Assembly: GCA_964523105.1 (NCBI GenBank)
Contig: CAZFZN010000024.1
Coordinates: 1 to 64,000 of the forward strand
Direction of reading: 5' to 3'
DNA: 64,000 nt
Origin: V1-33 sp964523105
GTDB taxonomy: Bacteria > Verrucomicrobiota > Verrucomicrobiia > Verrucomicrobiales > V1-33
Numbering within the stretch: position 1 is the stretch's first letter; each line of letters starts with the position of its first letter. The notes beneath the pieces were generated by a model, which did no database searches, was not told the origin of the DNA, and saw only the letters and a program-made list of their open reading frames with translations. Of this stretch, positions 1 to 7,896 are shown one piece after another. Both the position numbers and the translations under genes were made by a program.

Positions 1-71
1 AAGTTTACGTCGTCCTCACCACCGGCAACGAACGCGGGAGCAATACCGTGACGCTCACGCGGCCGGCGTGA
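1..71 (+). CDS. C-terminal end of a gene entering from the left, unknown function
   Basis: A reading frame open from the window edge ends with TGA at 69-71 and encodes a tail that reads VYVVLTTGNERGSNTVTLTR plus two residues. Only the end is visible, so function cannot be assigned. The same tail, with conservative changes, recurs at 1897-2012, which argues that it is genuinely coded and not a chance frame. Base composition is already that of the G+C-rich backbone, unlike the A+T-rich gene that follows. Whether the gene is intact upstream cannot be seen. Confidence 0.45.
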   Translation, partial: VYVVLTTGNERGSNTVTLTRPA

Positions 72-229
72 GGGAGCCCGGAAGAGCAATTCGCAGACCT
101 GAAAAGCATTGCCACCACCTTTAAAACCCGTCACACTTTCCGAACGCCCGAGCCTAGTCTTGCCATCAACCCTCACTCACTCACTTAGACTTCGCGCCTA
201 CTCACCAACCGAACAGCACGCCACAAATA

Positions 230-1003
230 ATGAAACTAACACATCTCGTCTTCCTGCCGATCAGCATCGGACTTATTTTTTCGTCATGCACCACAGCCAA
301 TATGAAGTTGCAGCAAGCGGCAACGAAGAAAGGACTCATCTGCACCAATCGCGCATCTCTTGGTCAGTTCTTAAAGTGGGATTCGATGCAGAAAACTCTG
401 ATACGTATAAATACCTTGAAGACGCCATCAGGAAATCTAATCACGGACATTTCAGGAAGCGATGAACTTGTGAAATTTGAAGACTCCGCAAAGTTTACGG
501 GAGGCGCCGAGCTCACACCCCAAGAGGTCTTCAATCTTGAACTCGAGGTATCATCAAAATCGTCCCTTGAGGCTAAAGGACTTAAAAAATACGCCTACAG
601 AAACATCGTAAAAGCTATTACGAGCGAGATGAACAATGACCCCGACTTTATCGAGACCATGGAAGTCGCAGATGCAGTGAAATCCAATGGACGAATGCTC
701 TATGTTTTAGTCGATGAGTTGATAATCGGAAAGTCTCTCGACACCAAAGTCGAAGGTGTCACTGCGATTAAAGCGGGTGGATCTTCCAAAAAGTTTAAGG
801 CGACTTCAGCGAATGTAGATTTTAAAATCTCAGACATTGCATCCCTGAACATCACAGGATCCAACGGTTCGGACACTCGACTTTTCTATCGTTTTTCTGT
901 TTTCAGACCCTCCCTGCGAGGCGGCGTATACAAGTTCAGCAATGTTACCGACAAGCAGACGATCACAGAAATTCGTGATGCCCTCCAGGCGTCTGTCTTC
1001 TAA
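230..1003 (+). CDS. putative lipoprotein, unknown function
   Basis: This encodes 257 residues. The start at 230 gives a short signal peptide (Lys at position 3, hydrophobic stretch about 5-18) ending in an IFSSC lipobox, so the mature protein should be lipidated and anchored in a membrane. The rest is soluble and rich in Lys, Ser and Asp, with no domain I recognise. G+C is clearly lower than the chromosome backbone (many AAA, AAT and ATA codons), indicating recent acquisition. It is the first of three low-G+C genes in the same orientation and is followed by a cell-wall-enzyme gene. A role as cognate partner or immunity lipoprotein is possible but only an inference from position. Confidence 0.75.
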   Translation: MKLTHLVFLPISIGLIFSSCTTANMKLQQAATKKGLICTNRASLGQFLKWDSMQKTLIRINTLKTPSGNLITDISGSDELVKFEDSAKFTGGAELTPQEVFNLELEVSSKSSLEAKGLKKYAYRNIVKAITSEMNNDPDFIETMEVADAVKSNGRMLYVLVDELIIGKSLDTKVEGVTAIKAGGSSKKFKATSANVDFKISDIASLNITGSNGSDTRLFYRFSVFRPSLRGGVYKFSNVTDKQTITEIRDALQASVF

Positions 1004-1248
1004 TTCTCACGTATGCTGCATTAGGAACATGGTTGAACTTCCCCGGATTACAATCAGCACTGCATGCCCCCGCAGCTATCACCTACGGCGCCTCGAGTTC
1101 AGGTCACCATACCAATTCAACCATCACTCCACAGCCGATGCTTCAAATCTCGCGCTTAAATTGGAGGTATTTGAAGTTTGGCACTGACATTTCATGCGGA
1201 GAGCATCACAACAATGAACACCAAAGCGAACATAATCTAATACAACCC

Positions 1249-1836
1249 ATGTCATCTAAACCTCGACTAAAATCTCCTGCCGGAACTTTCACGGCTATAC
1301 CTAAGATAATAGAGCTTGCATATAATGAGCGGACTAAGCAGGGCTCAATTTGCACATGGATCTTTGAGGTGGACTACTCCATCAATTCGAAGTATCCGCG
1401 GTTTTTCCTCTTCAATGTCAAGACCGGCAATCTCTACACGTACAAAACCGCTCATGGCCGCGGAGGCAAGAATGACAGCCCCCACGACGGTGTATGCCGA
1501 CAGGTATCGAACGTGAGCGGCTCCGGTTGCAGTTCACTCGGAGCGATTCGCACCTTGTCACTCTACACTTCCACTAAGGTGGGGAGAGCGCTCCGCCTCG
1601 ATGGGCTCTCAAGCACCAACAGCAACATTGAAGGCCGCGGGGTCGTCCTTCACGGAGGCAGCTATGTCTTTGATAACGACGCCAGCACCGATAAACAGCT
1701 CAGCGGTCGTTCTCTCGGATGTATCGTGACGGATGAAAGCTATATCCACTATGAGAAAGGCGGCGAACTCCTCGATGTCCTTGCCGGTGGATCAATTGGA
1801 GTGGCCCACTATGCCGGGAAATTCAAGATCACGTAG
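1249..1836 (+). CDS. L,D-transpeptidase catalytic domain protein, YkuD_2 (PF13645) type
   Basis: This encodes 195 residues from the ATG at 1249. The frame is open further upstream to 1033, but that extension is low quality and no convincing ribosome site fixes the start. The fold is recognised from AHGRGG at about 69-73, SGSGCSSLG at about 90-98, HGGSYV with His135, and the GRSLGC motif with Cys158, matching the His and Cys of YkuD-type active sites that cross-link or edit peptidoglycan through L,D bonds. Known PF13645 proteins are usually exported. Here no signal peptide is visible in either start choice, so export by another route, or an unusual start, must be considered. G+C is low, as in its neighbours at 230 and 2127. 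Confidence 0.75.
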   Translation: MSSKPRLKSPAGTFTAIPKIIELAYNERTKQGSICTWIFEVDYSINSKYPRFFLFNVKTGNLYTYKTAHGRGGKNDSPHDGVCRQVSNVSGSGCSSLGAIRTLSLYTSTKVGRALRLDGLSSTNSNIEGRGVVLHGGSYVFDNDASTDKQLSGRSLGCIVTDESYIHYEKGGELLDVLAGGSIGVAHYAGKFKIT

Positions 1837-1896
1837 AATCCCAGATGCCTAGATGTCGGGCGAACCACATTTTCCCAAGTAACATGCGAAATCTAA

Positions 1897-2012
1897 ACCA
1901 GCAGCGTCAAAGTCTTCGTCATCCTCACCACCGACACCGAACGCGGGAATTCATCCTCACCACCGACACCGAACGCGGGAATAATACCGTGACGCTGGTG
2001 CGGACGGTATGA
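1897..2012 (+). pseudogene. duplicated, frameshifted gene end
   Basis: The frame ending with TGA at 2010-2012 encodes LTTDTERGNNTVTLVR plus two residues, a close copy of the gene end at 1-71. A 32-bp tandem duplication at 1919-1982 puts the upstream half out of frame. Removing one copy would restore a continuous reading SVKVFVILTTDTERG into the tail. The upstream sequence at about 1874-1888 shares the pattern TTCCC-N2-GTAACAT-N-CGAA with 2951-2969. This looks like a remnant left by duplication or insertion and not a functional gene. Confidence 0.6.
1919..1982 (+). repeat. perfect 32-bp tandem direct repeat (2 copies)
   Basis: Positions 1919-1950 and 1951-1982 are identical over 32 bases, each beginning TCATCCTCACC and ending CGCGGGAAT. 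The unit is not a multiple of three, so the duplication causes the frameshift in the gene remnant around it. A related single copy of the same sequence lies at about 10-42. Confidence 0.9.
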
Positions 2013-2126
2013 AGTTTTCCGCCACTCACCCTGCAGTTTAATACTCCCGATAGATGGGATTGCATCATTCGATTGCTTGAATACTCAAACCATAATCAAC
2101 TCCATAAACCCCAACCCACAACATTC

Positions 2127-2909
2127 ATGAAACGCAGAACATTTGTCCCCGTTACTATAGCAGCCGCACTTCCCTTTGGGCCAAGTTTTGCTCAAAACGT
2201 CCAAGAAAATGAATTCACAGAGATGCACCAGGGCGACGTCGATGCTCCGGTGGAGATTCTCCGCATAACGGGAGATGCGATCATCCGCGCGAAAAAGCTA
2301 CGCGAAATTGCAACTACACAGGCCAAACAAGGTAAAGAAGGTAAAAGATTAGCGTTGGCGATGTTGAAAGTAGCTGAAGGACATGCCGCGCGCGGAATCA
2401 CGCGCAGAAGCGCTCCTGACCAAGTGAGTAGATATCTCAACGTGTTCGATTTGGACCCAGATGGAGACCTACGCTATGGCAAAGGAGACAAAGGTGATCA
2501 AATTGCTTACTGCGCTTGCGGAGTATCCTATGCAGCTTCACTTGCCATCGCCAGCCTGGATGACAAGACTCCACTAGATAAAGTCAAAGAGGCATCTGAA
2601 CAAGTAAGCTCCCAATACTTTCTCTGCGATCCTGCCGTTGCCGCCATTCGCATTGATGCACAACGAAGAAAAACTTGGAGAGATGAAGCACAGAATGTTA
2701 AACCCCTACCAGGCTGGCTTATCGTTTATAAATTCCCAACAGGTAATCACATCGGAATAGTCAAGGAATCTGGTGAAAAGACACTCATCACTGTAGAATA
2801 CAACACTAAAGGCGACGCAGGCGATCAACGCAATGGGGGCTGTGTATTGGTTAAGACTCGGACCAGAGATAAATCCATCAAGGGGTACGTTGCTCTGTAC
2901 GAGAGCTAG
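2127..2909 (+). CDS. secreted CHAP-like / NlpC-P60-like cysteine hydrolase (putative peptidoglycan amidase)
   Basis: This encodes 260 residues from the ATG at 2127, chosen because it begins a clear signal peptide (MKRR, hydrophobic core, cleavage near FAQ/N at about 23). After a helical region rich in Lys and Ala (about 40-100) comes a C-terminal domain with the layout of CHAP amidases: YCACGVSYAASLA with Cys129 or Cys131, then GWLIVY at 196-201, GNHIGIV with His208, and ITVEYNT at 221-227. This Cys...His order suggests cleavage of peptide bonds in peptidoglycan. Low G+C marks it as part of the island with the L,D-transpeptidase and lipoprotein. The family call rests on motifs only; a papain-like toxin domain is the alternative. 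Confidence 0.6.
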   Translation: MKRRTFVPVTIAAALPFGPSFAQNVQENEFTEMHQGDVDAPVEILRITGDAIIRAKKLREIATTQAKQGKEGKRLALAMLKVAEGHAARGITRRSAPDQVSRYLNVFDLDPDGDLRYGKGDKGDQIAYCACGVSYAASLAIASLDDKTPLDKVKEASEQVSSQYFLCDPAVAAIRIDAQRRKTWRDEAQNVKPLPGWLIVYKFPTGNHIGIVKESGEKTLITVEYNTKGDAGDQRNGGCVLVKTRTRDKSIKGYVALYES

Positions 2910-2944
2910 AAATCCGACAGGCTCCCAACTAACATTCCGGGTAG

Positions 2945-3052
2945 TGCAAGTTCCCCGGTAACATACGAAGCCCCCTGGGTTCCTGCGAACCGTCGCAAAT
3001 GCAGGCGGTGCTGGATAAGCTGGATGAGCTGATCCTGACTCTGCGGCGGTGA
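2945..3052 (+). pseudogene. short C-terminal remnant
   Basis: After the stop at 2942-2944 an open frame encodes KFPGNIRS, then a coiled-coil-like tail QAVLDKLDELILTLRR ending with TGA at 3050-3052. The FPxNxR segment is also readable at about 1874-1888 in front of the other gene remnant, where the codons differ mostly at third positions or conservatively. This suggests decayed pieces of one paralogous coding family. No start or full domain is present. Confidence 0.35.
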
Positions 3053-3079
3053 GGGGGCGGGAGACGCGGCGGGGTTCTG

Positions 3080-3469
3080 TCAGGAGGGCTGCGGTGCCGG
3101 CCGCCCCGCGGTCCACGCGATGGCATCCAGCAGCGCCTGCGAGTCCACCGGCTTGCGGAAGAAGGCGGCGGCGCCGGCCTGGCGGGCTGAGGCGCGCATT
3201 TCCTCGGTATCGTAGGCCGTGAGCAGGATCACGGGCAGCGGGGAGCCGGTATTTTTGAGCTGACGCAGCAGTTCCAGGCCGGTGGTGCCCGGCATGGTGA
3301 TGTCTGTGACGACACAGCCGCGGGCCTCCCCGGGAGCGGCGGCGATGAACTCATCCGCCGAGGCGAATGCCTTCCAGTTCAATCCCTCCGCCGAGAGCAC
3401 ACGCCCGAGGGAACGGCGCACGCTGGCGTCGTCGTCTATGAGAAAAACCGTGAAATTGGCCGTCGTCAT
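3080..3469 (-). CDS. single-domain response regulator (receiver only)
   Basis: This encodes 129 residues. The start at 3469 gives MTTANFTVFLIDDDASVRRS, a standard receiver N-terminus; the frame continues upstream but without homology-like sequence. Acidic pocket DDD at 12-14, phosphoacceptor Asp56 in VVTDITMPG, Thr84 and Lys106 (FRKPVD) are all present, so it should be phosphorylatable. There is no output domain. Sequence style is FixJ-like and resembles the receiver of the regulator at 4099-4734 on the same strand. A 630-bp repeat-filled gap separates them. It may act as a phosphate sink or by protein-protein contact with the nearby kinase; that is inference. Confidence 0.88.
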   Translation of the reverse strand: MTTANFTVFLIDDDASVRRSLGRVLSAEGLNWKAFASADEFIAAAPGEARGCVVTDITMPGTTGLELLRQLKNTGSPLPVILLTAYDTEEMRASARQAGAAAFFRKPVDSQALLDAIAWTAGRPAPQPS

Positions 3470-3600
3470 CGGATCGGGCAGTGAACCTGCTGGCGCCGGG
3501 CTGCGCCATTGGACCTTGGTCCAATCCCGCGCCTCAGCCTGCATCCGGCAATAAGTCTGAACAGAAGGCAGCGAAGTTAACCTAAAAAGGAAAATGAGGT

Positions 3601-3725
3601 CCGCAGATTTCGCAGAGGAGCACAGATTCTCAGGGAGTTGGGACGGATGGTGAGCTCACCCGAAAGGTGAGCGGCATCTTCTGCGCAACGGCCTCATCAT
3701 CTGCGTCAATCTGCGAAATCTGCGG
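3601..3725. repeat. inverted repeat element, 16-bp perfect arms
   Basis: The left arm CCGCAGATTTCGCAGA (3601-3616) is the exact reverse complement of 3710-3725. The interior contains a further palindrome GGTGAGCTCACC at 3649-3660 and repeated CTGCG words. The transcript would fold into a long hairpin. It fits a palindromic intergenic repeat or MITE-like element; no transposase is present. Confidence 0.8.
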
Positions 3726-3744
3726 AAACCATCTCCTCATTCTT

Positions 3745-3953
3745 AAGAGGAAAATGGAACCACGAATGGACCCGGATAAATACAGATGCTCAGCAAGTTG
3801 TGATGACGTGAATCTTCCTCCGCAAAGTGAATCCGAAATCATGCGTAAATCCGTGTTAATCAGCGTCCATTTGGCTCATCAGTTAAGATGAAATGTTCGC
3901 CCGTCTTCCTTCGGTCGGCTGTGGTTTTCTTCTTCTCCATTTTCCTTTCCAGG
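3745..3953. repeat. dispersed palindromic repeat, copy 1
   Basis: This shares a common layout with 38656-38896: ACCACRRATGGACCCGG near the left, AAATCCGTGT in the middle, a 27-bp word (3870-3896) identical to 38783-38809, and TTCGGTCGGCTG followed by GGTTTTCT at the right. The left part and the AAATCCGTGT-N-ATCAG part are imperfect reverse complements, so the element can fold back on itself. It is non-coding. Confidence 0.8.
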
Positions 3954-4098
3954 ATGAGTTGCGGGGAAACATCCATTCACCCGCCGGGTGAATTCGGCGC
4001 GCGGCCCGTTTCGAGCCCAGCTTCCTGAGCCTCTGTTACCTCCGTTGCCTCCTGTTCAAACTCATACCGGTTTTCAGGATCCATTCTTCTTTTCAGTC

Positions 4099-4734
4099 TC
4101 AGAGCCGCGGCCGGAGGCCGCGAAAACCGGCGGCATCGCACAGCCGCACGAGATCGGCGACGGAGGCGGCCTGCATTTTCCCGAACACGTGGTGCCGGTG
4201 CACCTTGACGGTTTTTTCCACGATGCCGAGTTCCGCGGCGATTTGTTTGTTGAGCGTGCCGGTGATGACGTAGGCCATCACTTCCCGCTCACGGACGGTG
4301 AGTTCCGCGATGCGCGCGTGAATTTGCCTCACCGCGCCGGAGGCCGCGAGGCGGCGGCGGCAGCGCTCCAGGCCGCGGCGCACCGATTCCAGCAGGTCCG
4401 TGTCGTCCACCGGTTTGGTCAGGAAAGTGACGGCCCCGTGCTGCATGGCCTCCACGGCGGAGGGGATGTCGCCCTGACCGCTGATGAAGACTGCGGGCAC
4501 GGCCAGGCCGGTTTGATCCATGCGGCGCTGCAGTTCCAGGCCGTTCACGCCGGGCATGTGCAGGTCGATCACGGCGCAGGCGCAGGCGCGGGAACCCGCC
4601 GCGGCGGCGAGAAACTCCTCCGCCGTGGCGAAGGCGAGCGCTTCCAACCCGGCGGACCGCATCAGCCGCGTGAGGCCGCGCCGCACGGAGGGGTCGTCGT
4701 CAACGATATAAACAGTGTCGGCCGGAGTGCTCAC
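4099..4734 (-). CDS. FixJ-family response regulator (receiver plus LuxR-type HTH)
   Basis: This encodes 211 residues. The receiver spans about 6-120 with DDD at 12-14, phosphoacceptor Asp57 in VIDLHMPG, and Lys107 in FLTKPVD. A linker of about 20 residues leads to a LuxR/NarL-type helix-turn-helix at about 142-190 (LTVREREVMAYVITGTLNKQ, then EKTVKVHRHHVFGKM). It binds DNA as a dimer after phosphorylation. The start is 12 bp downstream of the stop of the large histidine kinase gene, so the two are co-transcribed with the kinase first and form a cognate pair. Target genes cannot be inferred; no obvious repeated site was seen nearby. Confidence 0.93.
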   Translation of the reverse strand: MSTPADTVYIVDDDPSVRRGLTRLMRSAGLEALAFATAEEFLAAAAGSRACACAVIDLHMPGVNGLELQRRMDQTGLAVPAVFISGQGDIPSAVEAMQHGAVTFLTKPVDDTDLLESVRRGLERCRRRLAASGAVRQIHARIAELTVREREVMAYVITGTLNKQIAAELGIVEKTVKVHRHHVFGKMQAASVADLVRLCDAAGFRGLRPRL

Positions 4735-4746
4735 GGAGGGGTGGGC

Positions 4747-7700
4747 TCACTCTGTCAGGGGCGAAGGCCCCTGCAACGGTGCGTTTGCGGGAGCGGCCGG
4801 CAGGCGGACACAGAATTCCGCGCCGCCCTCCGGGTGGTTCGCCGCGCTGAGCCTCCCGCCAAAGCGCTCCACGATGCCGCGGCTGATGGAGAGCCCGAGG
4901 CCCAGACCGCCGGATTTGGTGGACACGAATGGCGTGAATAGTTTCTCGCGGATTTCCTGCGGGATGCCGGGCCCGAAGTCCCGCACCCGGACGACGACAT
5001 GGTCCGATTCCATGGCGGTCGTGACCTCCACCTGGCGGGGCGCCGGCAGGTCCTTCATGGCATCGAGGCTGTTGAGCAGGAGATTGATGATCACCTGGGT
5101 GAGTTCCACCCTGCCGGCGAGCACCGGAGGCAGCCCCCGGCCGGAGCGGACCTCCACCAGGGTCTGACGTCCCACGAATTCACTGTGGAGGAGGTCGAGC
5201 ACCTGAGAGACGATTTCATTGAGGTCCAGCGGCTGCAGTTCCTGCCGCGTGTCTTTCCTGAACATGGCCCGCATGCCGTGAATCACGCCACCGGCGCGCT
5301 TGGCATCGCCGGCGATGTCCTGAAGAATGGCCTGCATCTCGGCGAGGTCGGGCTGTGCCTGGGTCAGGAACCGCAGTCCCGCCTGGGCATTGCTCAGCAC
5401 GGCTGCGAGCGGCTGATTGAGTTCGTGCGCCAGCGAGCCTGACAATTCACCGAGCATGGCCACGCGCGTCATGTGCGCGAGTTCCCCGCGGGCGATTTGC
5501 AGTTCGTGCTCGTGGGCGCGCCGCTCCGCCCGCCGCCGCCTCCTTCCGCGCTGCGCCGTCCACAATACGCCGGAAATGAGGCCCGCGGCCAGCGTGACCG
5601 CCAGCAGGCGAAACCACAGCGTCTGCCAGAAGAAGGGCAGCACCGTGAAGTGCACTGCGGCGCCGGTTTCATTCCAGACGCCGTCGTTGTTGCTGCCGCG
5701 CACCTGGAAAACATAGTCCCCCGGGGGAAGTTCCTGGTAGAGCGCCACCCGCCGATGCCCCGCATCCAGCCAGCCCCGGTCCACTCCCTCGATACGGAAT
5801 TCATAACGACATTTCTCCGGGGCCGTCAGACTGAGGGCGGCGTAATGGAACTCCAGGTAGCGGCTGCCGGGCGGCAGCTGCACGGCGTCGGGGAACGGAC
5901 CGTCGCGCGCCTCACGCTCCGCCGCCGCATCCGTCTCCCTGCCTTCACGGTGCCAGCGCAGCCGCGTCACCTGCACCGGAGGCGGCAGGGTGTTGAGAGA
6001 CAGCGTGGCCGGATCGGCGATGACCGCTCCGGCCACGGAGGCAAAACAAAGCCGCCCTGACAAATCCCGGGCTATGGCCGGCTGCTCCCCGGCGCTGAAC
6101 TGTTTCGCCTCCAGTCCGTCGGATGGCCCGAAGATTTGAACCTGGAGCCTGGCGCCGCTGCCGTCCGCGGCCGCGTGCAACGACTCCACGGGAGCCCGCA
6201 CCAGCCGGTGCACGGCGGTGGCCCAGAGATTCCCCAGTCCATCGGCAAACAAGTCACTCAGCCTGTCGGCCGGAAAGCCCGGCACCCGGGCGACGCGGCC
6301 ATCCCGCCACCGCAGCAGCCCGGGGCCGTCGGCACTCAGCCACATTTCGCCGCCGCTGCCGGCACACAGCCCCGTGATGCGGGTGACGGGAACTCCCGCG
6401 TCCTCCACCGCGAGGAACTGCGTCCCGTCACGGGACCGGAACAGTCCCTTGTGATGCGCCACCCAGATCGAGCCGCCGCTGTCCTCCGCGAGGGCGAGAA
6501 CGGCGACGGACTCTGACGCTCCACCCGCCTGCACGGTGCGCCAGTTTCCCTGCTCGAAAACCGCCAGCCCGCTGCCTCCTCCGGACCAGATACGGCCCCT
6601 GCTGTCCTCGAAGAGTGCGCGCGACATGCCGCCGCCCGTGGCCTCCGGAGGAAAGTCCTCCAGCGCCCCCTGCGACCACCGGTGCAGTCCATTGCCGGAA
6701 GTGCCGAGCCAGACGGCACCGCTGCGGTCCTCCAGGACACTGACAAGATACGCGGTTGCTCTTGCCTGGTCGGGAAGCTCCACGCGGGATACCGCGCCGC
6801 CCGCCGGCAGTTGCATCAGCCCGTGCCCGGCCGTCCCCAGCCAGAAGCCGCCGCCGGCCCGGGGCGCGACCGATGTCACCTGAATGCCCCGCCGCGTGCC
6901 GCCGACCCTGACGGTTCGGAACTCCCGCGTCCTGGCCCGCGCCATCCCATCGCCGCTGGTGCCGAACCACAGATTGCCCTCGCGGTCTTCAAAAACGCAG
7001 CGTCCGCGGTCCCCGCCGCCACGGGACTCATCCCAGCGGGACATCGAGCCGTCCGGCCGGATGAGCGAGGTGCCCATATGATAGCTCGCCACCCACACGT
7101 TGCCGGCGGAATCCTCCATCAGGCTCCAAAATCCGCCGGCATCTTCCGGCATGCGCCGCAGTTCCACTTCCTTTCCTCCCTTTATGCGCCGCAGTTCGCG
7201 GCCGAGCTTCAGCCAAAGTCCGCCGCCGCGCGCCGGGCCGCAGCCGACGTCGCTGGCCCCAAGATTTGGCAGGGCGACCTTCTCCACCCAGCGATCCCCC
7301 TCCCTCCTTCCGATGAACCGGTTCTGCACCACCCACCACATCCCTTCGTCGTCCACTCCCCCGATGCAGCCCTGCCCCTTCTCCATCCTTTCCGGCGGCA
7401 TCAGTGGCCTGACACGGTTGCCGGCGGATTCGAAGAGCCTGCCTTTGAAGTCGGTGATGAAGACGTCGCCGTTCGCCCTTTCGGCAAACGAGCGCGCGTA
7501 ATCACCCGTCCAGCCATCCTCCGGCCCGAGCCGCCGCCATGCTTCGCCCTCCCGCAGCAGCAGTCCGTCGTAGGTGCTCACCCACAGCCGCTCCCGGGCA
7601 TCGAGAAACAGATTCACCACGCCGGGGCTCTTCATGGCCGGAATCTCCTCCGGCCCGAACACCGTGAAGTCCACGCCGTCAAAGCGCACCAGCCCGTTGA

Positions 7701-7896
7701 AGGTGCCGAACCACAAATAGCCGTCCTTCGTCTGCGCAAATGCTGTGGCCGAGTTCTCCGGCAGCCCGTGCTCCACTTCCCAGCGCTCCACCAGATAGTC
7801 GTCCACCACCGCCGTCACCGCCTCCTGCGCCGGAGCCGCCGCCCCGCAAAGCAGCAGGGCCGCGCACCAGCAGGTCAGTCGTGGAAGCCCGGTCAT
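4747..7896 (-). CDS. sensor histidine kinase with periplasmic Reg_prop beta-propeller and Y_Y_Y domain
   Basis: This encodes 1049 residues. The start at 7896 was chosen because it begins a signal peptide (MTGLPRLTCWCAALLLCG, AAPAQ cleavage). About 35-640 are two-component-regulator propeller repeats (recurring DGYLWFGTFNGLVRFDG, REGNLWFGTSGDGMAR, SGAVWLGTSGNGLHRW). A Y_Y_Y domain follows at about 690-760 (YEFRIEGVDRGW, GDYVFQVRGSNNDG). One membrane helix precedes the kinase core: H-box with phosphoacceptor His824 in GSLAHELNQPLAAV, N-box IINLLLNSLDAM, and G-boxes VRDFGPGIP and GLGLGLSISRG near 1000. Such sensors are typical of polysaccharide sensing in Bacteroidetes and Verrucomicrobia, but unlike hybrid two-component systems the regulator here is a separate gene (4099). 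Confidence 0.93.
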   Translation of the reverse strand: MTGLPRLTCWCAALLLCGAAAPAQEAVTAVVDDYLVERWEVEHGLPENSATAFAQTKDGYLWFGTFNGLVRFDGVDFTVFGPEEIPAMKSPGVVNLFLDARERLWVSTYDGLLLREGEAWRRLGPEDGWTGDYARSFAERANGDVFITDFKGRLFESAGNRVRPLMPPERMEKGQGCIGGVDDEGMWWVVQNRFIGRREGDRWVEKVALPNLGASDVGCGPARGGGLWLKLGRELRRIKGGKEVELRRMPEDAGGFWSLMEDSAGNVWVASYHMGTSLIRPDGSMSRWDESRGGGDRGRCVFEDREGNLWFGTSGDGMARARTREFRTVRVGGTRRGIQVTSVAPRAGGGFWLGTAGHGLMQLPAGGAVSRVELPDQARATAYLVSVLEDRSGAVWLGTSGNGLHRWSQGALEDFPPEATGGGMSRALFEDSRGRIWSGGGSGLAVFEQGNWRTVQAGGASESVAVLALAEDSGGSIWVAHHKGLFRSRDGTQFLAVEDAGVPVTRITGLCAGSGGEMWLSADGPGLLRWRDGRVARVPGFPADRLSDLFADGLGNLWATAVHRLVRAPVESLHAAADGSGARLQVQIFGPSDGLEAKQFSAGEQPAIARDLSGRLCFASVAGAVIADPATLSLNTLPPPVQVTRLRWHREGRETDAAAEREARDGPFPDAVQLPPGSRYLEFHYAALSLTAPEKCRYEFRIEGVDRGWLDAGHRRVALYQELPPGDYVFQVRGSNNDGVWNETGAAVHFTVLPFFWQTLWFRLLAVTLAAGLISGVLWTAQRGRRRRRAERRAHEHELQIARGELAHMTRVAMLGELSGSLAHELNQPLAAVLSNAQAGLRFLTQAQPDLAEMQAILQDIAGDAKRAGGVIHGMRAMFRKDTRQELQPLDLNEIVSQVLDLLHSEFVGRQTLVEVRSGRGLPPVLAGRVELTQVIINLLLNSLDAMKDLPAPRQVEVTTAMESDHVVVRVRDFGPGIPQEIREKLFTPFVSTKSGGLGLGLSISRGIVERFGGRLSAANHPEGGAEFCVRLPAAPANAPLQGPSPLTE

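Larger units (their letters stand above)
3470..4098. other. 629-bp non-coding stretch dominated by repeats
   Basis: I see no convincing gene here. It holds a perfect 16-bp inverted repeat (3601-3616 with 3710-3725) and one copy of a dispersed palindromic element (3745-3953) whose second copy lies at 38656-38896. Open frames in this interval read through the repeats and have no family signature. Confidence 0.7.

Noticed and set aside
1919..1982. CRISPR-like repeat size (32 bp)
   Set aside because: There are only two copies, directly adjacent with no spacer, and they are part of a coding remnant also seen at 1-71.
72..3052. Gene cassettes of an integron
   Set aside because: I found no attC-like pairs of conserved core sites behind each gene and no integrase. 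The shared elements read as coding remnants.
2706..3116. Minus-strand open frame across the end of the CHAP-like gene
   Set aside because: It overlaps a gene with a signal peptide and catalytic motifs on the other strand and has no family feature of its own.
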